Positions 44,571 to 52,952 of a stretch of DNA of 64,000 nucleotides are shown here, in pieces. The DNA is taken from the NCBI GenBank assembly GCA_964586675.1, contig CAZPHQ010000001.1, positions 62,001 through 126,000 on the forward strand, given 5' to 3'. Under the pieces are notes generated by a model. That model saw nothing but the letters and a program-made list of their open reading frames with translations. It ran no database searches and was not told where the DNA came from. Numbering within the stretch: the first letter of the stretch is position 1; every line of letters begins with the position of its first letter. This stretch comes from JADLGH01 sp964586675. Lineage in GTDB: Bacteria > Desulfobacterota_D > UBA1144 > Nemesobacterales > UBA2774. Both the position numbers and the translations under genes were made by a program.

Positions 44571-45248
44571 ATGACGGACTTCATACAGGTGCTCCTGGGT
44601 ACGATCGTCGCGCTCCTGCCGATAGTAAACCCCTTCTCCGTCGCCATCACGTTCATCTCGCTCTCGAAGGACATGGACGATTCGAAGAGGAACCGGGAAG
44701 CCCTCCTCGCCTCCGTTTACATGACTATAATCCTCGTCATTTTCCTCGTGGCCGGCGTCCTTATAATGAAGTTCTTCGGCATATCCCTTCCCGGCATCAA
44801 AATAGCCGGCGGCCTCATCATCCTGAATATAGGCTTCAAGATGCTGAACCCCGAATATAAAGACCTCCGCGCGATAAACGCAGAGACGAGGACCCGGAGC
44901 GATGAAGACATCGCTTTCACCCCCCTCGCCGTCCCGATGCTGAGCGGGCCGGGGGCCATAGCAGTGACTATAGGTATGGCGGCCACCGCGGGCACCAGGC
45001 TCGACTACGCCGCCGAGTCCCTCGGCATACTTGTCGTCGCTGTCGTCACGTATATCTGCCTCAGGGTGGCGGGCAGCGTGAAGAACATGCTGGGCGAGTA
45101 CGGCGTCAACGTCCTCACCCGCATACTCGGCTTCATACTCATATGCGTCGGCGTCCAGTTCATAGTCGTAGGGTTTTATGACTTTATACTCAACGAGGAA
45201 TTTTCGAGGCCGATCCTCCGGATGATAAAAGAGGTATGGAATGAGTGA
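44571..45248 (+). CDS. MarC-family membrane protein
   Basis: A 225-residue inner-membrane protein with six hydrophobic segments. Family marks: LPIVNPFSVAITFISL, NIGFKMLNPE, and AVPMLSGPGAIAVTIGMA. MarC relatives were once linked to multiple antibiotic resistance, later disputed; the true role is unknown. It lies 31 bp after the oxidase gene. Confidence 0.88.
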   Translation: MTDFIQVLLGTIVALLPIVNPFSVAITFISLSKDMDDSKRNREALLASVYMTIILVIFLVAGVLIMKFFGISLPGIKIAGGLIILNIGFKMLNPEYKDLRAINAETRTRSDEDIAFTPLAVPMLSGPGAIAVTIGMAATAGTRLDYAAESLGILVVAVVTYICLRVAGSVKNMLGEYGVNVLTRILGFILICVGVQFIVVGFYDFILNEEFSRPILRMIKEVWNE

Positions 45249-45267
45249 AGTAAAAGCACTGGTTTTT

Positions 45268-45283
45268 ATTATTGTACAATAAT
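45268..45283. promoter_or_regulatory. Perfect 16-bp palindrome before the HEPN island
   Basis: ATTATTGTACAATAAT is exactly symmetric. It lies 42 bp before the first gene of the AT-rich pair and overlaps a possible -35 (TTGTAC 45272-45277) with TATGTT 18 bp on as -10. A self-repression operator is likely by analogy with toxin-antitoxin and defence pairs, but not proven. Confidence 0.5.
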
Positions 45284-45325
45284 TGAAGTGTGGTTTATGT
45301 TAAAATACTGTTTAAGAGGTGACAT

Positions 45326-45898
45326 ATGGGCAGGGAAAATTTTGAAGACTATCTTAAGAAGCATAGCACGGAGAGCCAAATAGATTGGGATTCTAGAAAA
45401 AAAGAATGGCTGAAGCATGTGGATGAGTTTTATGAACTAATTACGGGATGGTTAAAGGAATATATAGCTCAAAATAAAGTACTAATACGTTATAACCCTA
45501 TAACTTTGGAAGAGGATTATATTGGATTCTATAATGTGGACCAGCTTTATTTAAAGATAGCTAACCAAACCGTAGTATTTACTCCTATAGGAACTATTCT
45601 AATAGGTTCGAATGGAAGGATAGATATGGAGGGAAGAGCAGGAAGAATTAGGTTTGTACTTGTCGATGAAAAGACAACGGGAAGAAGTGTAAAAGTCAAT
45701 AAACCCATACCAAAACAAAAAAAATCTATAGAAAACGATCAGCAAACTTCCAGATTAAAATGGAAAATCGCACCAATTCCACCTTCAAACAAATTAGAAG
45801 AATTAACGGAAAATAAATTCTTCGACGTGCTTATGGCAGTTATTAATGACCAGCAAGGTTCTAATCGCAACGTATTTTACAATGCGATTGATGCCTAA
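45326..45898 (+). CDS. Hypothetical protein, first gene of AT-rich HEPN pair
   Basis: A 190-residue protein with no recognised domain: a helical N-terminal third (EFYELITGWLKEYIAQNK), a beta-rich centre with two repeated-looking strands (VVFTPIGTILIGSNGRIDME then RIRFVLVDEK), and a basic linker before a helical tail. Strong ribosome site GAGGTG before ATG 45326. Base and codon use (AAA, ATA, AGA rich) is clearly unlike the GC-rich surroundings, marking transfer. Being 12 bp before the HEPN gene it may be its partner or antitoxin; this is inferred from pairing only. Confidence 0.7.
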   Translation: MGRENFEDYLKKHSTESQIDWDSRKKEWLKHVDEFYELITGWLKEYIAQNKVLIRYNPITLEEDYIGFYNVDQLYLKIANQTVVFTPIGTILIGSNGRIDMEGRAGRIRFVLVDEKTTGRSVKVNKPIPKQKKSIENDQQTSRLKWKIAPIPPSNKLEELTENKFFDVLMAVINDQQGSNRNVFYNAIDA

Positions 45899-45910
45899 TG
45901 GAAGTTATTT

Positions 45911-46468
45911 GTGGCAAAGAAAATCTCATTCTCAAACGCCAATCTCGAACTTGGAGAAATTTCCGAAAACTTCAAGGACACTGAGTTAGCATTAAGACGC
46001 TATTACAACCTTTCAAATGAAGAATTCCATTTGTATCCAAAATTTTTTGCTTACTCACAACAAGAAATAAACGCAGAACTTAATAAAAGGATTGATGAAC
46101 TAAACAAATCCACCACCCTAACTGTACTAGCTTCTATAGAGGCAAGTTTTCAGATTGATTACTGGAAAAGGTGTTACGATAAGAAAAAAGATTCCTTATC
46201 CAAAGATTTTAGGCTTATTTATAAAAATTATAGACAAACGGGGCAGAAAGCTTCATTTAAAAACGATATTTTAGAAAACTGGAAAAAACATTTTCCTCCT
46301 TTTAAACCCTTGATATCCGAATTAATCGGGGCGTTTAATTACAGGCATTGGCTCGCCCATGGTCGTTATTGGCAACACAAATTAGGCCGAAAATACGATT
46401 ACGATTATGTTTATGAGCTTGGACAAGAAATATATAAGTCATTGCCCTTGGAAAAACAAATCAAATAG
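45911..46468 (+). CDS. HEPN-like protein (R-x4-H), putative RNase or toxin
   Basis: A 185-residue all-helical protein. Its C-terminal third has FNYRHWLAHGRYW with R145-x4-H150, the catalytic motif of HEPN ribonucleases (as in RiboL-PSP, MNT/HEPN and Abi toxins). GTG 45911 is the start, with GGAAG 6 nt before it; an ATG at 45898 that overlaps the previous stop is in another frame and gives a short peptide. AT-rich like its partner. The family includes defence RNases, but no target or trigger can be read here. Confidence 0.72.
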   Translation: MAKKISFSNANLELGEISENFKDTELALRRYYNLSNEEFHLYPKFFAYSQQEINAELNKRIDELNKSTTLTVLASIEASFQIDYWKRCYDKKKDSLSKDFRLIYKNYRQTGQKASFKNDILENWKKHFPPFKPLISELIGAFNYRHWLAHGRYWQHKLGRKYDYDYVYELGQEIYKSLPLEKQIK

Positions 46469-46516
46469 ATGATTTAATTGTATTAAATAACCTACGCCTT
46501 CTTTCTATTTTCCAGA

Positions 46517-46984
46517 ATGATTATTCGCAGATACAAACCCGCGGACGCCGAGACCATTTCGGACCTATACAGAAAGTCGGTTACGGAGATAGGAATAGAG
46601 CGCTACTCCAAGGCCGAGGTTGACGCGTGGGCCTCCTACGCAGACGAGGTCGAGGAGATTCGCTACAAGCTCTCGGGGGGCCTCACGCTGATCGCCGAAG
46701 TCGGCGGCAGGATGGCGGCGTTCGGCCAGCTGAAGCCGCCGGACCACGTCGAGTTCCTCTACACGCTGAAGGACTTTTCGAGGAAGGGAATTGCAACCGC
46801 GATTTACAAGCGCCTCGAAGACGCCGCGATAGCGGCCGGGGCGAAGGCTTTGACTACGGACGCGAGCAGGATATCGAGGCCCCTTTTCGAGAAGATGGGT
46901 TTTGTACTCGTCGAGGCCGTGATCGAAGAGCGGAAGGGCGTGAAGATCGAATGCTTCTCGATGAAAAAAGAGCTCTCCCCCTGA
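46517..46984 (+). CDS. GNAT-family N-acetyltransferase
   Basis: A 155-residue acetyltransferase: IRRYKPADAETISDLYRKSV at the start, the acetyl-CoA motif FLYTLKDFSRKGIATAIYKR, and DASRISRPLFEKMGFVLVEA, as in the PhnO/ElaA-like group. Base composition returns to that of the chromosome here, marking the right edge of the AT-rich island at about 46.5 kb. Confidence 0.86.
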   Translation: MIIRRYKPADAETISDLYRKSVTEIGIERYSKAEVDAWASYADEVEEIRYKLSGGLTLIAEVGGRMAAFGQLKPPDHVEFLYTLKDFSRKGIATAIYKRLEDAAIAAGAKALTTDASRISRPLFEKMGFVLVEAVIEERKGVKIECFSMKKELSP

Positions 46985-47105
46985 TAACTTTCCACCTTGC
47001 CGCCGGCCTGAGCCCGGAAGATTATTTTCGGCCCGAATACCGAAACGGGGTTGATTCTCTCGCAGGGCACTCTATAATAAATAGGCTTAAAGAGGAGACA
47101 GATTC

Positions 47106-47204
47106 ATGAAGAACAATACTTCGGACCAGAACCTTGGCGCATTTCTTTTCGTAACCGCGATAGTGCTTTTCTTCGTTCTTGCCATTTATCTCTGGCTCAG
47201 CTGA
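47106..47204 (+). CDS. Small single-span membrane protein, 32 aa
   Basis: ATG 47106 preceded by AGGAG (10 nt) opens a 32-residue peptide: a polar head (KNNTSDQN) and one hydrophobic span (LGAFLFVTAIVLFFVLAIYL) ending WLS. It is too short for most gene finders. It precedes the cbb3 oxidase operon by about 220 bp and resembles in form the tiny oxidase-associated peptides, though no homology is claimed. Confidence 0.55.
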   Translation: MKNNTSDQNLGAFLFVTAIVLFFVLAIYLWLS

Positions 47205-47239
47205 GCTCGATTCCCAATTAAGTGCAGCGAGATTTCAAC

Positions 47240-47322
47240 TGTCTTAAAACCTGACAACGGTTAAAGGGAGAGCTATACACTATTACACAAGCCCCTTCCC
47301 TTTGCTGTCCAAATATCTGACA
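47240..47322 (+). promoter_or_regulatory. Paired activator-binding palindromes upstream of the sigma-54 promoter
   Basis: CTGTCTTAAAACCTGACA (47239-47256) and CTGTCCAAATATCTGACA (47305-47322) both read CTGTC-N8-CTGACA at the ends, i.e. TGTC-N9-GACA, with 66 bp between centres. They lie about 125 and 60 bp before the -24 element, the usual place for NtrC-type activator sites. The likely binder is the activator at 55138-56493. Confidence 0.65.
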
Positions 47323-47372
47323 TTCGACATCCCTCATAGCTCACAGCCCACGGTATTTACTTAACAACCGCA

Positions 47373-47388
47373 TGGCACGGTTATTGCT
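47373..47388 (+). promoter_or_regulatory. Sigma-54 promoter of the cbb3 oxidase operon
   Basis: TGGCACGGTTATTGCT matches the -24/-12 consensus TGGCAC-N5-TTGCW exactly (GG at 47374-47375, GC at 47386-47387). Transcription would begin near 47399, 23 nt before the ccoI ATG. Confidence 0.8.
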
Positions 47389-47421
47389 CTTTATCTCGGC
47401 ATTCGAGTTGAGATTGAGGCG

Positions 47422-49878
47422 ATGACAGACACCACTACCGCGAAAGAGGGTGACGGGGGAGGACTGCCCGGATATGGAAGCTGCGTTCATTGCGGCGAGC
47501 CTACTGGCATTGAGACGGCCGTCGAGTCAGCCGGCCTCCGCTTTTGCTGCACAGGCTGCAGCGCAGTCTACGAGATACTGAACAGCCTCGGTCTCGACGA
47601 TTACTATAAAATCCGCGCCGCCCAGAACATAAAGGGAACAACCCCCGCCCGGGACCCCGCTTCCGGTGAGGATTATTCGTATCTGGACCAGAAGAGCTTC
47701 GCGGATATATATACGACAGAAGAAAAGCCGCTCACCATGAGCTTCTACGTCGAGGGCATAGAGTGCGCCGCATGTCTCTGGCTCATCGAAAAGATTCCGT
47801 CCTGCGCGGAAGGCGTGGAATCCGTCTCGCTCAATATGTCGGACAATACGGCTTTAGTAACGTTCACCCCGGAGAAGAAATTTTCCTCCTTCCCCGACGC
47901 CGTAAAGAGATTCGGATACAGGGCGCATCCCGTAAAACCCGGCGAAGACACCGACGATCTCAGAAAAAAGGAGAACAGGCGGTCGCTCATCCGGCTCGGC
48001 GTCGCCGCCGTATGCGCGGGGAACATAATGCTCCTCTCCGCGGCGGTTTATTCCGGCGCGGGCGGCGTCTTCGAGAAGTATTTCACGCTCGTAAGCTTCC
48101 TCCTCTCTATCCCTGTCGTCACATACTGCTCTCTGCCGTTTTACAGAAGCGTCATCGTGGCGGTGAGGTCGGGCCGGGTGACGGTAGACATCCCGGTCGT
48201 CTTCGTCATACTCGCAGGGTTCGCACTCAGCGCGCACAACTTCTACGCCGGAAGCCGCGCCGTTTATTTCGACTCGATCACGGCCTTCGTTTTCCTCCTC
48301 CTTGGAAGCAGGTATTTCCTCAAGTCCGTCCGGGGGCGGCTCTCCGAAAAGGAGCAGCCGGGGAAGACATTCTTTTCTTTAAACCGCGTCCTGGTCTGGG
48401 ACACCGCTGCGCGCCAGTTCTTTTACGAGCCGCTCGAAAGCCTCAAGACCGGGAGCAGAATAAAGCTCTCCAAGGGCGAGCGCATACCCGCCGACGGCGA
48501 GCTCGTTTCACGAACGGCGGAAATAAACCTGGCAGTGCTCACAGGCGAGAACATCCCGCGAACCATAGAGAAGGGAGACGCCGTCTACGCCGGCTCGATA
48601 CTCGAATCGGACGAAGCGGTGCTCAAGATCGAGAGCACGGGTAAAGCGACCCGCATCGGCAAAATACTCGACGAGGTCGAGCGAAACTACGCCGGCAAGA
48701 TCAGCCTCTCCGGGGGCAGCGACAGGTACGCCGCCGTTTTCACCCTCGCGGTAGGGATCATTTCCATAACCGCATTCTTCGCAATTTCTTATATGTACGG
48801 GACGCGGCAGGGCATAGAGAGGGTGATGGCTTTCATACTGATCGCCTGCCCGTGCGCATTCGTCTTCGTCCTCCCGCTATTTCACAGCATGTCACTGAAG
48901 TCCGCCGCCGGGAAGGGAATTCTGATCAGGGACCCGGGCATTTTCGACAAGCTGCCCGGCGTGAAAAATATATTTTTCGACAAAACCGGCACGCTCACGA
49001 ACGGCGTCTTCAGGATTCTCAAGTGGGATACGGAGAGCCTCTCGGGCGACGACCTCGGGGCGATCCTAGCCATAGAAAAAAAATCGGACCATCCCGTTGC
49101 GAGGGCGATCGTAAGCCGCCTCGCGGGAATGGATCTGCCCATTCCCGAGGTCGGAAATTTCGAGCACTTGTACACCAAGGGCGTTTCCGCCGAAGCGGGC
49201 GGGCACTTATACACAATCACCTCCGGAGAGAGCTCACTACCTTCCCCCAACGAAATCAACGAGCTCATAGCGTCGACAATCGTCGTACGCAAAGACGGCA
49301 AGGCGATATCCGAAATCACGCTCGGCGATTCGCTCAAGGAAGACGCGAAGTTGGCCGTGAGCGAGCTTTCTATGATGGGCTATAACGTGTTCGTCGTATC
49401 CGGAGACAAGGAAGAAAACGTAAGGCAGGTCGCGGACAGAATACACATCCCGTGCGAAAACATCTTCTTCGGAGAAACCCCAGAGGGCAAGTCCGGAATA
49501 ATCGCCCGTCACGGCCGCTCGATGATGATAGGTGACGGGCTCAACGACGCCCCCGCCCTCGCCTCGGCCGACGTCGGCGTCGCGATCCAGGGAAGCGTCG
49601 GGGAGAGCATGAAGGTATCCGACGCCTACATATTGAACAACGATCTTTTTACGATTTTAGACCTCTTAAGTCACGGAGCCTCGGCCAGGGCGACAGCGAA
49701 ACGCAACATGGCGCTCTCGATATCGTACAACTCTATCGCGGGGGCCTTCGCCCTGGCCGGATACATCACCCCGCTGGCGGCCGCCGTTTTAATGCCTGCC
49801 GTATCGCTTCTGCTCCTGGGCTCGGCGCTCCTGGGCAGGTCCTCACGCGCCGGAAGTAAAAGGAGGGCCGCGGCGTGA
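47422..49878 (+). CDS. ccoI: Copper-transporting P1B-ATPase for cbb3 oxidase assembly (CcoI/FixI)
   Basis: An 818-residue P-type ATPase. N-terminus: a Cys-rich zinc-ribbon-like head (CVHCGEPTG, CCTGC) typical of FixI/CcoI, then an HMA-like domain with ECAACLW. Six to eight membrane segments follow; the metal site is CPC in ACPCAFV (C476, C478), the phosphorylation site DKTGTLT (D520), and the hinge GDGLNDAPALA. It exports Cu from the cytoplasm for the oxidase haem-copper centre. First gene of the cco operon behind the sigma-54 promoter. Confidence 0.93.
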   Translation: MTDTTTAKEGDGGGLPGYGSCVHCGEPTGIETAVESAGLRFCCTGCSAVYEILNSLGLDDYYKIRAAQNIKGTTPARDPASGEDYSYLDQKSFADIYTTEEKPLTMSFYVEGIECAACLWLIEKIPSCAEGVESVSLNMSDNTALVTFTPEKKFSSFPDAVKRFGYRAHPVKPGEDTDDLRKKENRRSLIRLGVAAVCAGNIMLLSAAVYSGAGGVFEKYFTLVSFLLSIPVVTYCSLPFYRSVIVAVRSGRVTVDIPVVFVILAGFALSAHNFYAGSRAVYFDSITAFVFLLLGSRYFLKSVRGRLSEKEQPGKTFFSLNRVLVWDTAARQFFYEPLESLKTGSRIKLSKGERIPADGELVSRTAEINLAVLTGENIPRTIEKGDAVYAGSILESDEAVLKIESTGKATRIGKILDEVERNYAGKISLSGGSDRYAAVFTLAVGIISITAFFAISYMYGTRQGIERVMAFILIACPCAFVFVLPLFHSMSLKSAAGKGILIRDPGIFDKLPGVKNIFFDKTGTLTNGVFRILKWDTESLSGDDLGAILAIEKKSDHPVARAIVSRLAGMDLPIPEVGNFEHLYTKGVSAEAGGHLYTITSGESSLPSPNEINELIASTIVVRKDGKAISEITLGDSLKEDAKLAVSELSMMGYNVFVVSGDKEENVRQVADRIHIPCENIFFGETPEGKSGIIARHGRSMMIGDGLNDAPALASADVGVAIQGSVGESMKVSDAYILNNDLFTILDLLSHGASARATAKRNMALSISYNSIAGAFALAGYITPLAAAVLMPAVSLLLLGSALLGRSSRAGSKRRAAA

Positions 49879-50060
49879 ACATCATTTTCCTCACCCTCGG
49901 AGTCTCCATAGCGATCGCCGTCATATTCCTCGCCGCGTTCATATGGGCGACCGGAAGGGGGCAGTACGACGACCTCGAAACCCCGAGTCACAGAATACTT
50001 CTCGACGACTACGAATCCGAAAACACCAATCCGAGACCAAAGGAGGGCACGGATAAATGA
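49875..50060 (+). CDS. ccoS: cbb3 oxidase assembly protein CcoS
   Basis: A 61-residue single-span protein (IIFLTLGVSIAIAVIFLAAF) followed by WATGRGQYDDLETPSHRIL, the CcoS signature. Needed for haem and copper insertion into the catalytic subunit. GTG start at 49875 overlaps the ccoI stop (GTGA). Confidence 0.92.
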   Translation: MNIIFLTLGVSIAIAVIFLAAFIWATGRGQYDDLETPSHRILLDDYESENTNPRPKEGTDK

Positions 50061-52210
50061 GTACAGCGACAGCGGGAGTCTCCGCTACGATGGAAAAAAT
50101 ATTTTACGACGACGATATAGTTAAAAAATTCCTTTTGGCCACTGTAATCTGGGGCGCGGCCGCGTTCGCAGTCGGCCTTCTGGCCGCGCTCCAGCTTGCC
50201 TACTGGCCCGCCAATTTGGACACCTCGTGGCTCACGTTCGGCAGGATAAGGCCGCTTCATACGAACGCCGCGATATTCGCGTTCGGCGGCAACATCATAT
50301 TCGCCGGCATGTACCACTCGACGCAGCGGCTGCTGAAAACGCGTATGTATTCAGACGTCCTCAGCAAGATTCATTTCTGGGGCTGGCAGCTAATAATCGT
50401 CGGCGCTCTTATCACGCTCCCGCTCGGTTACTCGCACGGTAAGGAATACGCCGAGCTCGAATGGCCGCTCGACGTCGCCATAGCGCTCGTCTGGGTCATC
50501 TTCGCTGTAAACTACTTCGGCACGATAGCGATAAGGCGCGTGAAACACCTCTACGTCGCGATATGGTTTTACATCGCGACTATCATCACGGTCGCCGTGC
50601 TTCACATCGTGAACTCTATAGAGATACCGGTCGCTCTCTTAAAGAGCTACCCCGTCTACGCCGGGGCTCAGGACGCGCTGGTTCAGTGGTGGTACGGTCA
50701 TAACGCCGTCGCGTTCTTCCTGACGACTCCCTTCCTCGGGCTCATGTATTACTACGTCCCCAAGGCCGCGAACAGGCCCATTTACAGCTACAAGCTCTCG
50801 ATAATTCACTTCTGGTCGCTCGTCTTCATATACATCTGGGCCGGGCCGCACCATCTCCTGAACACGTCTCTCCCCGACTGGGCGCAGACCCTCGGCATGG
50901 TTTTCAGCCTCATGCTCTGGGCGCCGAGCTGGGGCGGCATGATCAACGGTCTTCTGACGCTGAGAGGCGCATGGGACAAGCTCAGGACCGACCCGATACT
51001 GAAATTCCTGGCCGTGGCCATAACATTCTACGGCATGTCGACGTTCGAGGGCCCGCTCCTTTCGATTAAATCCGTGAGCTCGCTCGCGCATTACACCGAC
51101 TGGATCATAGGCCACGTGCACGGCGGCACTCTCGGCTGGAACGGGTTCCTGACGTTCGGCGTCATTTATTACCTCGTGCCCAGGCTCTGGCACAGGGAGA
51201 TGTACAGCCTTCGTCTCATGAACTGGCATTTCTGGATAGGCCTCTTCGGCATCCTCCTCTACTACATCTCGATGTGGGCCAGCGGCATCACACAAGGCCT
51301 CATGTGGATGGCCATCGGCGAAAACGGCCAGCTCGTATACCCGGACTTCGTCGAAACGGTCATGCGTATAGTGCCCCTTTATTACGTTAGATTCATCGGC
51401 GGGGCTCTTTACCTGACAGGATTTATCTTCCTCATCTACAACGTATGGATGACGGTGAAGACCGCGCCGAAAACGGAAAAGGCAGCGGCGGCAGCAGTCG
51501 GCTCTATGAACCCGAGCGAAATGGGCAAGGGCCACAGGAAGCTCGAAGCGATGAGCGCGATATTCACGGTGCTCATGTTTATAGCGATAGCCGTTGGATC
51601 GGTTATCGAGATTCTGCCCACGCTCTCTATGTATAAATATCTGCCCGCCGCCGAGAAGACAGAGCCCTACACACCGCTCGAGCTCGCGGGAAGGGATATT
51701 TACGTAAAAGAGGGCTGCTACACCTGCCACTCCCAGATGATAAGGAAGCTCCCGTTCGACGTGCTCAGGTACGGCGACAGCTCGACCCTCGGCGAATCGA
51801 TGTACGACAGGCCGTTCCAGTGGGGCTCCAAGAGAACGGGGCCCGACCTCGCCCGCGTCGGCGGTAAATACCCCGACATGTGGCACGTCCGGCACATGAT
51901 AGACCCGAGGGCGATCACGCCCAATTCCATCATGCCGACCTATCCGTGGCTCGCGTCGAGCAAGGTCGATTACACGATCCTTAGAAAGAAATTCAGCGTC
52001 ATGAAGATGCTCGGCGTCCCTTACAGCAGCGAAGAGGTCGCCAATGCCGACATAAACGCCGAAAAGCAGGCGGCCCGGATTTACGAAGGCCTCCTGGAGC
52101 AGGACCCGTCGCTCAAGAACATAAAAGATACCGAGATGATAGCGCTCATAGCGTATCTCCAGAGCCTCGGCAAGAAAAGCAGTGAGGGGGTGGCATCATC
52201 AAACAAATAG
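50057..52210 (+). CDS. ccoNO: Fused cbb3 cytochrome c oxidase subunits I and II (CcoN-CcoO)
   Basis: A 717-residue fusion. Residues 1-470 are CcoN, with 12 membrane spans and haem-copper ligands (RPLHTNAAIF H68, WWYGHNAV, GPHHLLNT, DWIIGHVHGGTLGWNG). After a linker rich in Ala/Glu there is one further span and CcoO with its haem c motif CYTCH (554-558), IRKLPFDVLRYG and MIDPRAITPNSIMPTYPW. Usually two genes; here one chain, as in several other bacterial groups. The stop is real: CcoQ follows at once. Overlaps ccoS by 4 bp. Confidence 0.95.
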   Translation: MSTATAGVSATMEKIFYDDDIVKKFLLATVIWGAAAFAVGLLAALQLAYWPANLDTSWLTFGRIRPLHTNAAIFAFGGNIIFAGMYHSTQRLLKTRMYSDVLSKIHFWGWQLIIVGALITLPLGYSHGKEYAELEWPLDVAIALVWVIFAVNYFGTIAIRRVKHLYVAIWFYIATIITVAVLHIVNSIEIPVALLKSYPVYAGAQDALVQWWYGHNAVAFFLTTPFLGLMYYYVPKAANRPIYSYKLSIIHFWSLVFIYIWAGPHHLLNTSLPDWAQTLGMVFSLMLWAPSWGGMINGLLTLRGAWDKLRTDPILKFLAVAITFYGMSTFEGPLLSIKSVSSLAHYTDWIIGHVHGGTLGWNGFLTFGVIYYLVPRLWHREMYSLRLMNWHFWIGLFGILLYYISMWASGITQGLMWMAIGENGQLVYPDFVETVMRIVPLYYVRFIGGALYLTGFIFLIYNVWMTVKTAPKTEKAAAAAVGSMNPSEMGKGHRKLEAMSAIFTVLMFIAIAVGSVIEILPTLSMYKYLPAAEKTEPYTPLELAGRDIYVKEGCYTCHSQMIRKLPFDVLRYGDSSTLGESMYDRPFQWGSKRTGPDLARVGGKYPDMWHVRHMIDPRAITPNSIMPTYPWLASSKVDYTILRKKFSVMKMLGVPYSSEEVANADINAEKQAARIYEGLLEQDPSLKNIKDTEMIALIAYLQSLGKKSSEGVASSNK

Positions 52211-52236
52211 CCCTCTCCTACTTTCAGGATATATGG

Positions 52237-52383
52237 ATGACCGTCGCCGGGCTGATCATTTTCGTTTCGGTCTTCGCGGCAATCTTCTTCCGCGCCATGA
52301 CCACGCCCAGGAGCGAAATCGAGGAGATGGAGCGGCTGTCTCTCGAAGAGGACAGCCTGCTTCAGAAGGAGGATTATAAATGA
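52237..52383 (+). CDS. ccoQ: cbb3 oxidase subunit CcoQ
   Basis: A 48-residue single-span protein (MTVAGLIIFVSVFAAIFF) with an acidic tail. ATG 52237 has AGGA 7 nt upstream; the frame is protein-like for another 14 codons upstream (IKQIALSYFQDIW), so an ATC start near 52195, behind GAGGGGG, is also conceivable and matches the usual length of CcoQ. Located between ccoNO and ccoP; its stop overlaps the ccoP start (ATGA). Confidence 0.75.
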   Translation: MTVAGLIIFVSVFAAIFFRAMTTPRSEIEEMERLSLEEDSLLQKEDYK

Positions 52384-52952
52384 CCGAGAAAGACAAACTC
52401 ATGCACGACCACGAGTACGACGGCATAAAGGAGCTCGATAACCCCCTCCCCCGCTGGTGGCTCATGACGTTTTACATAACGATCGTGTTCGCGGTCGGCT
52501 ACTACGCCTATTACGAGTTCCTGGGAGGGCCTGATTCCGACCAGCGGCTCGCGGCGGAGATGAGCCACATCAGGGCCGAGCAGGAGAAGACTGCTGAAGC
52601 CGCAAAGGAAGAAATGGCGACGAAGGACTATGTCGCCCTCGCATCGAATCAGGAAGTGCTGGGCAGGGGCAAGGCCGAGTACATGGTCAAGTGCATGGCG
52701 TGCCACGGCGACAAGGGCCAGGGGCTCATCGGTCCCAACTTCACCGACGACTACTGGATACACGGCGACGGCTCCGTGCCCGCGATCCTCAAGGTCATGA
52801 ACGACGGCGTGCCGGACAAGGGCATGCCACCGTGGAAGGGGCTCATATCGCCCGAGCTCCAGGAAGACGTCGCCGTCTATATCTACAGCCTCCACGGCTC
52901 TAACCCGCCCGGGGCCAAGGCGCCTCAGGGAGAAAAAGTAGAGCCGAAATGA
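52380..52952 (+). CDS. ccoP: cbb3 oxidase subunit CcoP, single-haem form
   Basis: A 190-residue membrane-anchored cytochrome c. The N-terminal YDGIKELDNPLPRWWLMTFY is the CcoP hallmark and one span follows. Only one haem motif is present, CMACH (105-109), with a likely Met ligand in KGMPPWKGL; classical CcoP has two haem domains and about 300 residues. The second domain is absent, not frameshifted, since the next gene overlaps the stop by 4 bp. Confidence 0.92.
   Translation: MTEKDKLMHDHEYDGIKELDNPLPRWWLMTFYITIVFAVGYYAYYEFLGGPDSDQRLAAEMSHIRAEQEKTAEAAKEEMATKDYVALASNQEVLGRGKAEYMVKCMACHGDKGQGLIGPNFTDDYWIHGDGSVPAILKVMNDGVPDKGMPPWKGLISPELQEDVAVYIYSLHGSNPPGAKAPQGEKVEPK

Noticed and set aside
45898..45910. 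ATG overlapping the stop of the first island gene as start of the HEPN gene
   Set aside because: It is in a different frame and gives only a short peptide; GTG 45911 has a well-spaced GGAAG.
47205..47421. FNR box (TTGAT-N4-ATCAA) for the oxidase operon
   Set aside because: Searched by eye upstream of ccoI and not found; the sigma-54 element explains the region better.
50639..51895. Long open frame opposite ccoNO
   Set aside because: Shadow of codon bias; His/Arg/Val-rich with no motifs, while the plus strand encodes a certain oxidase.
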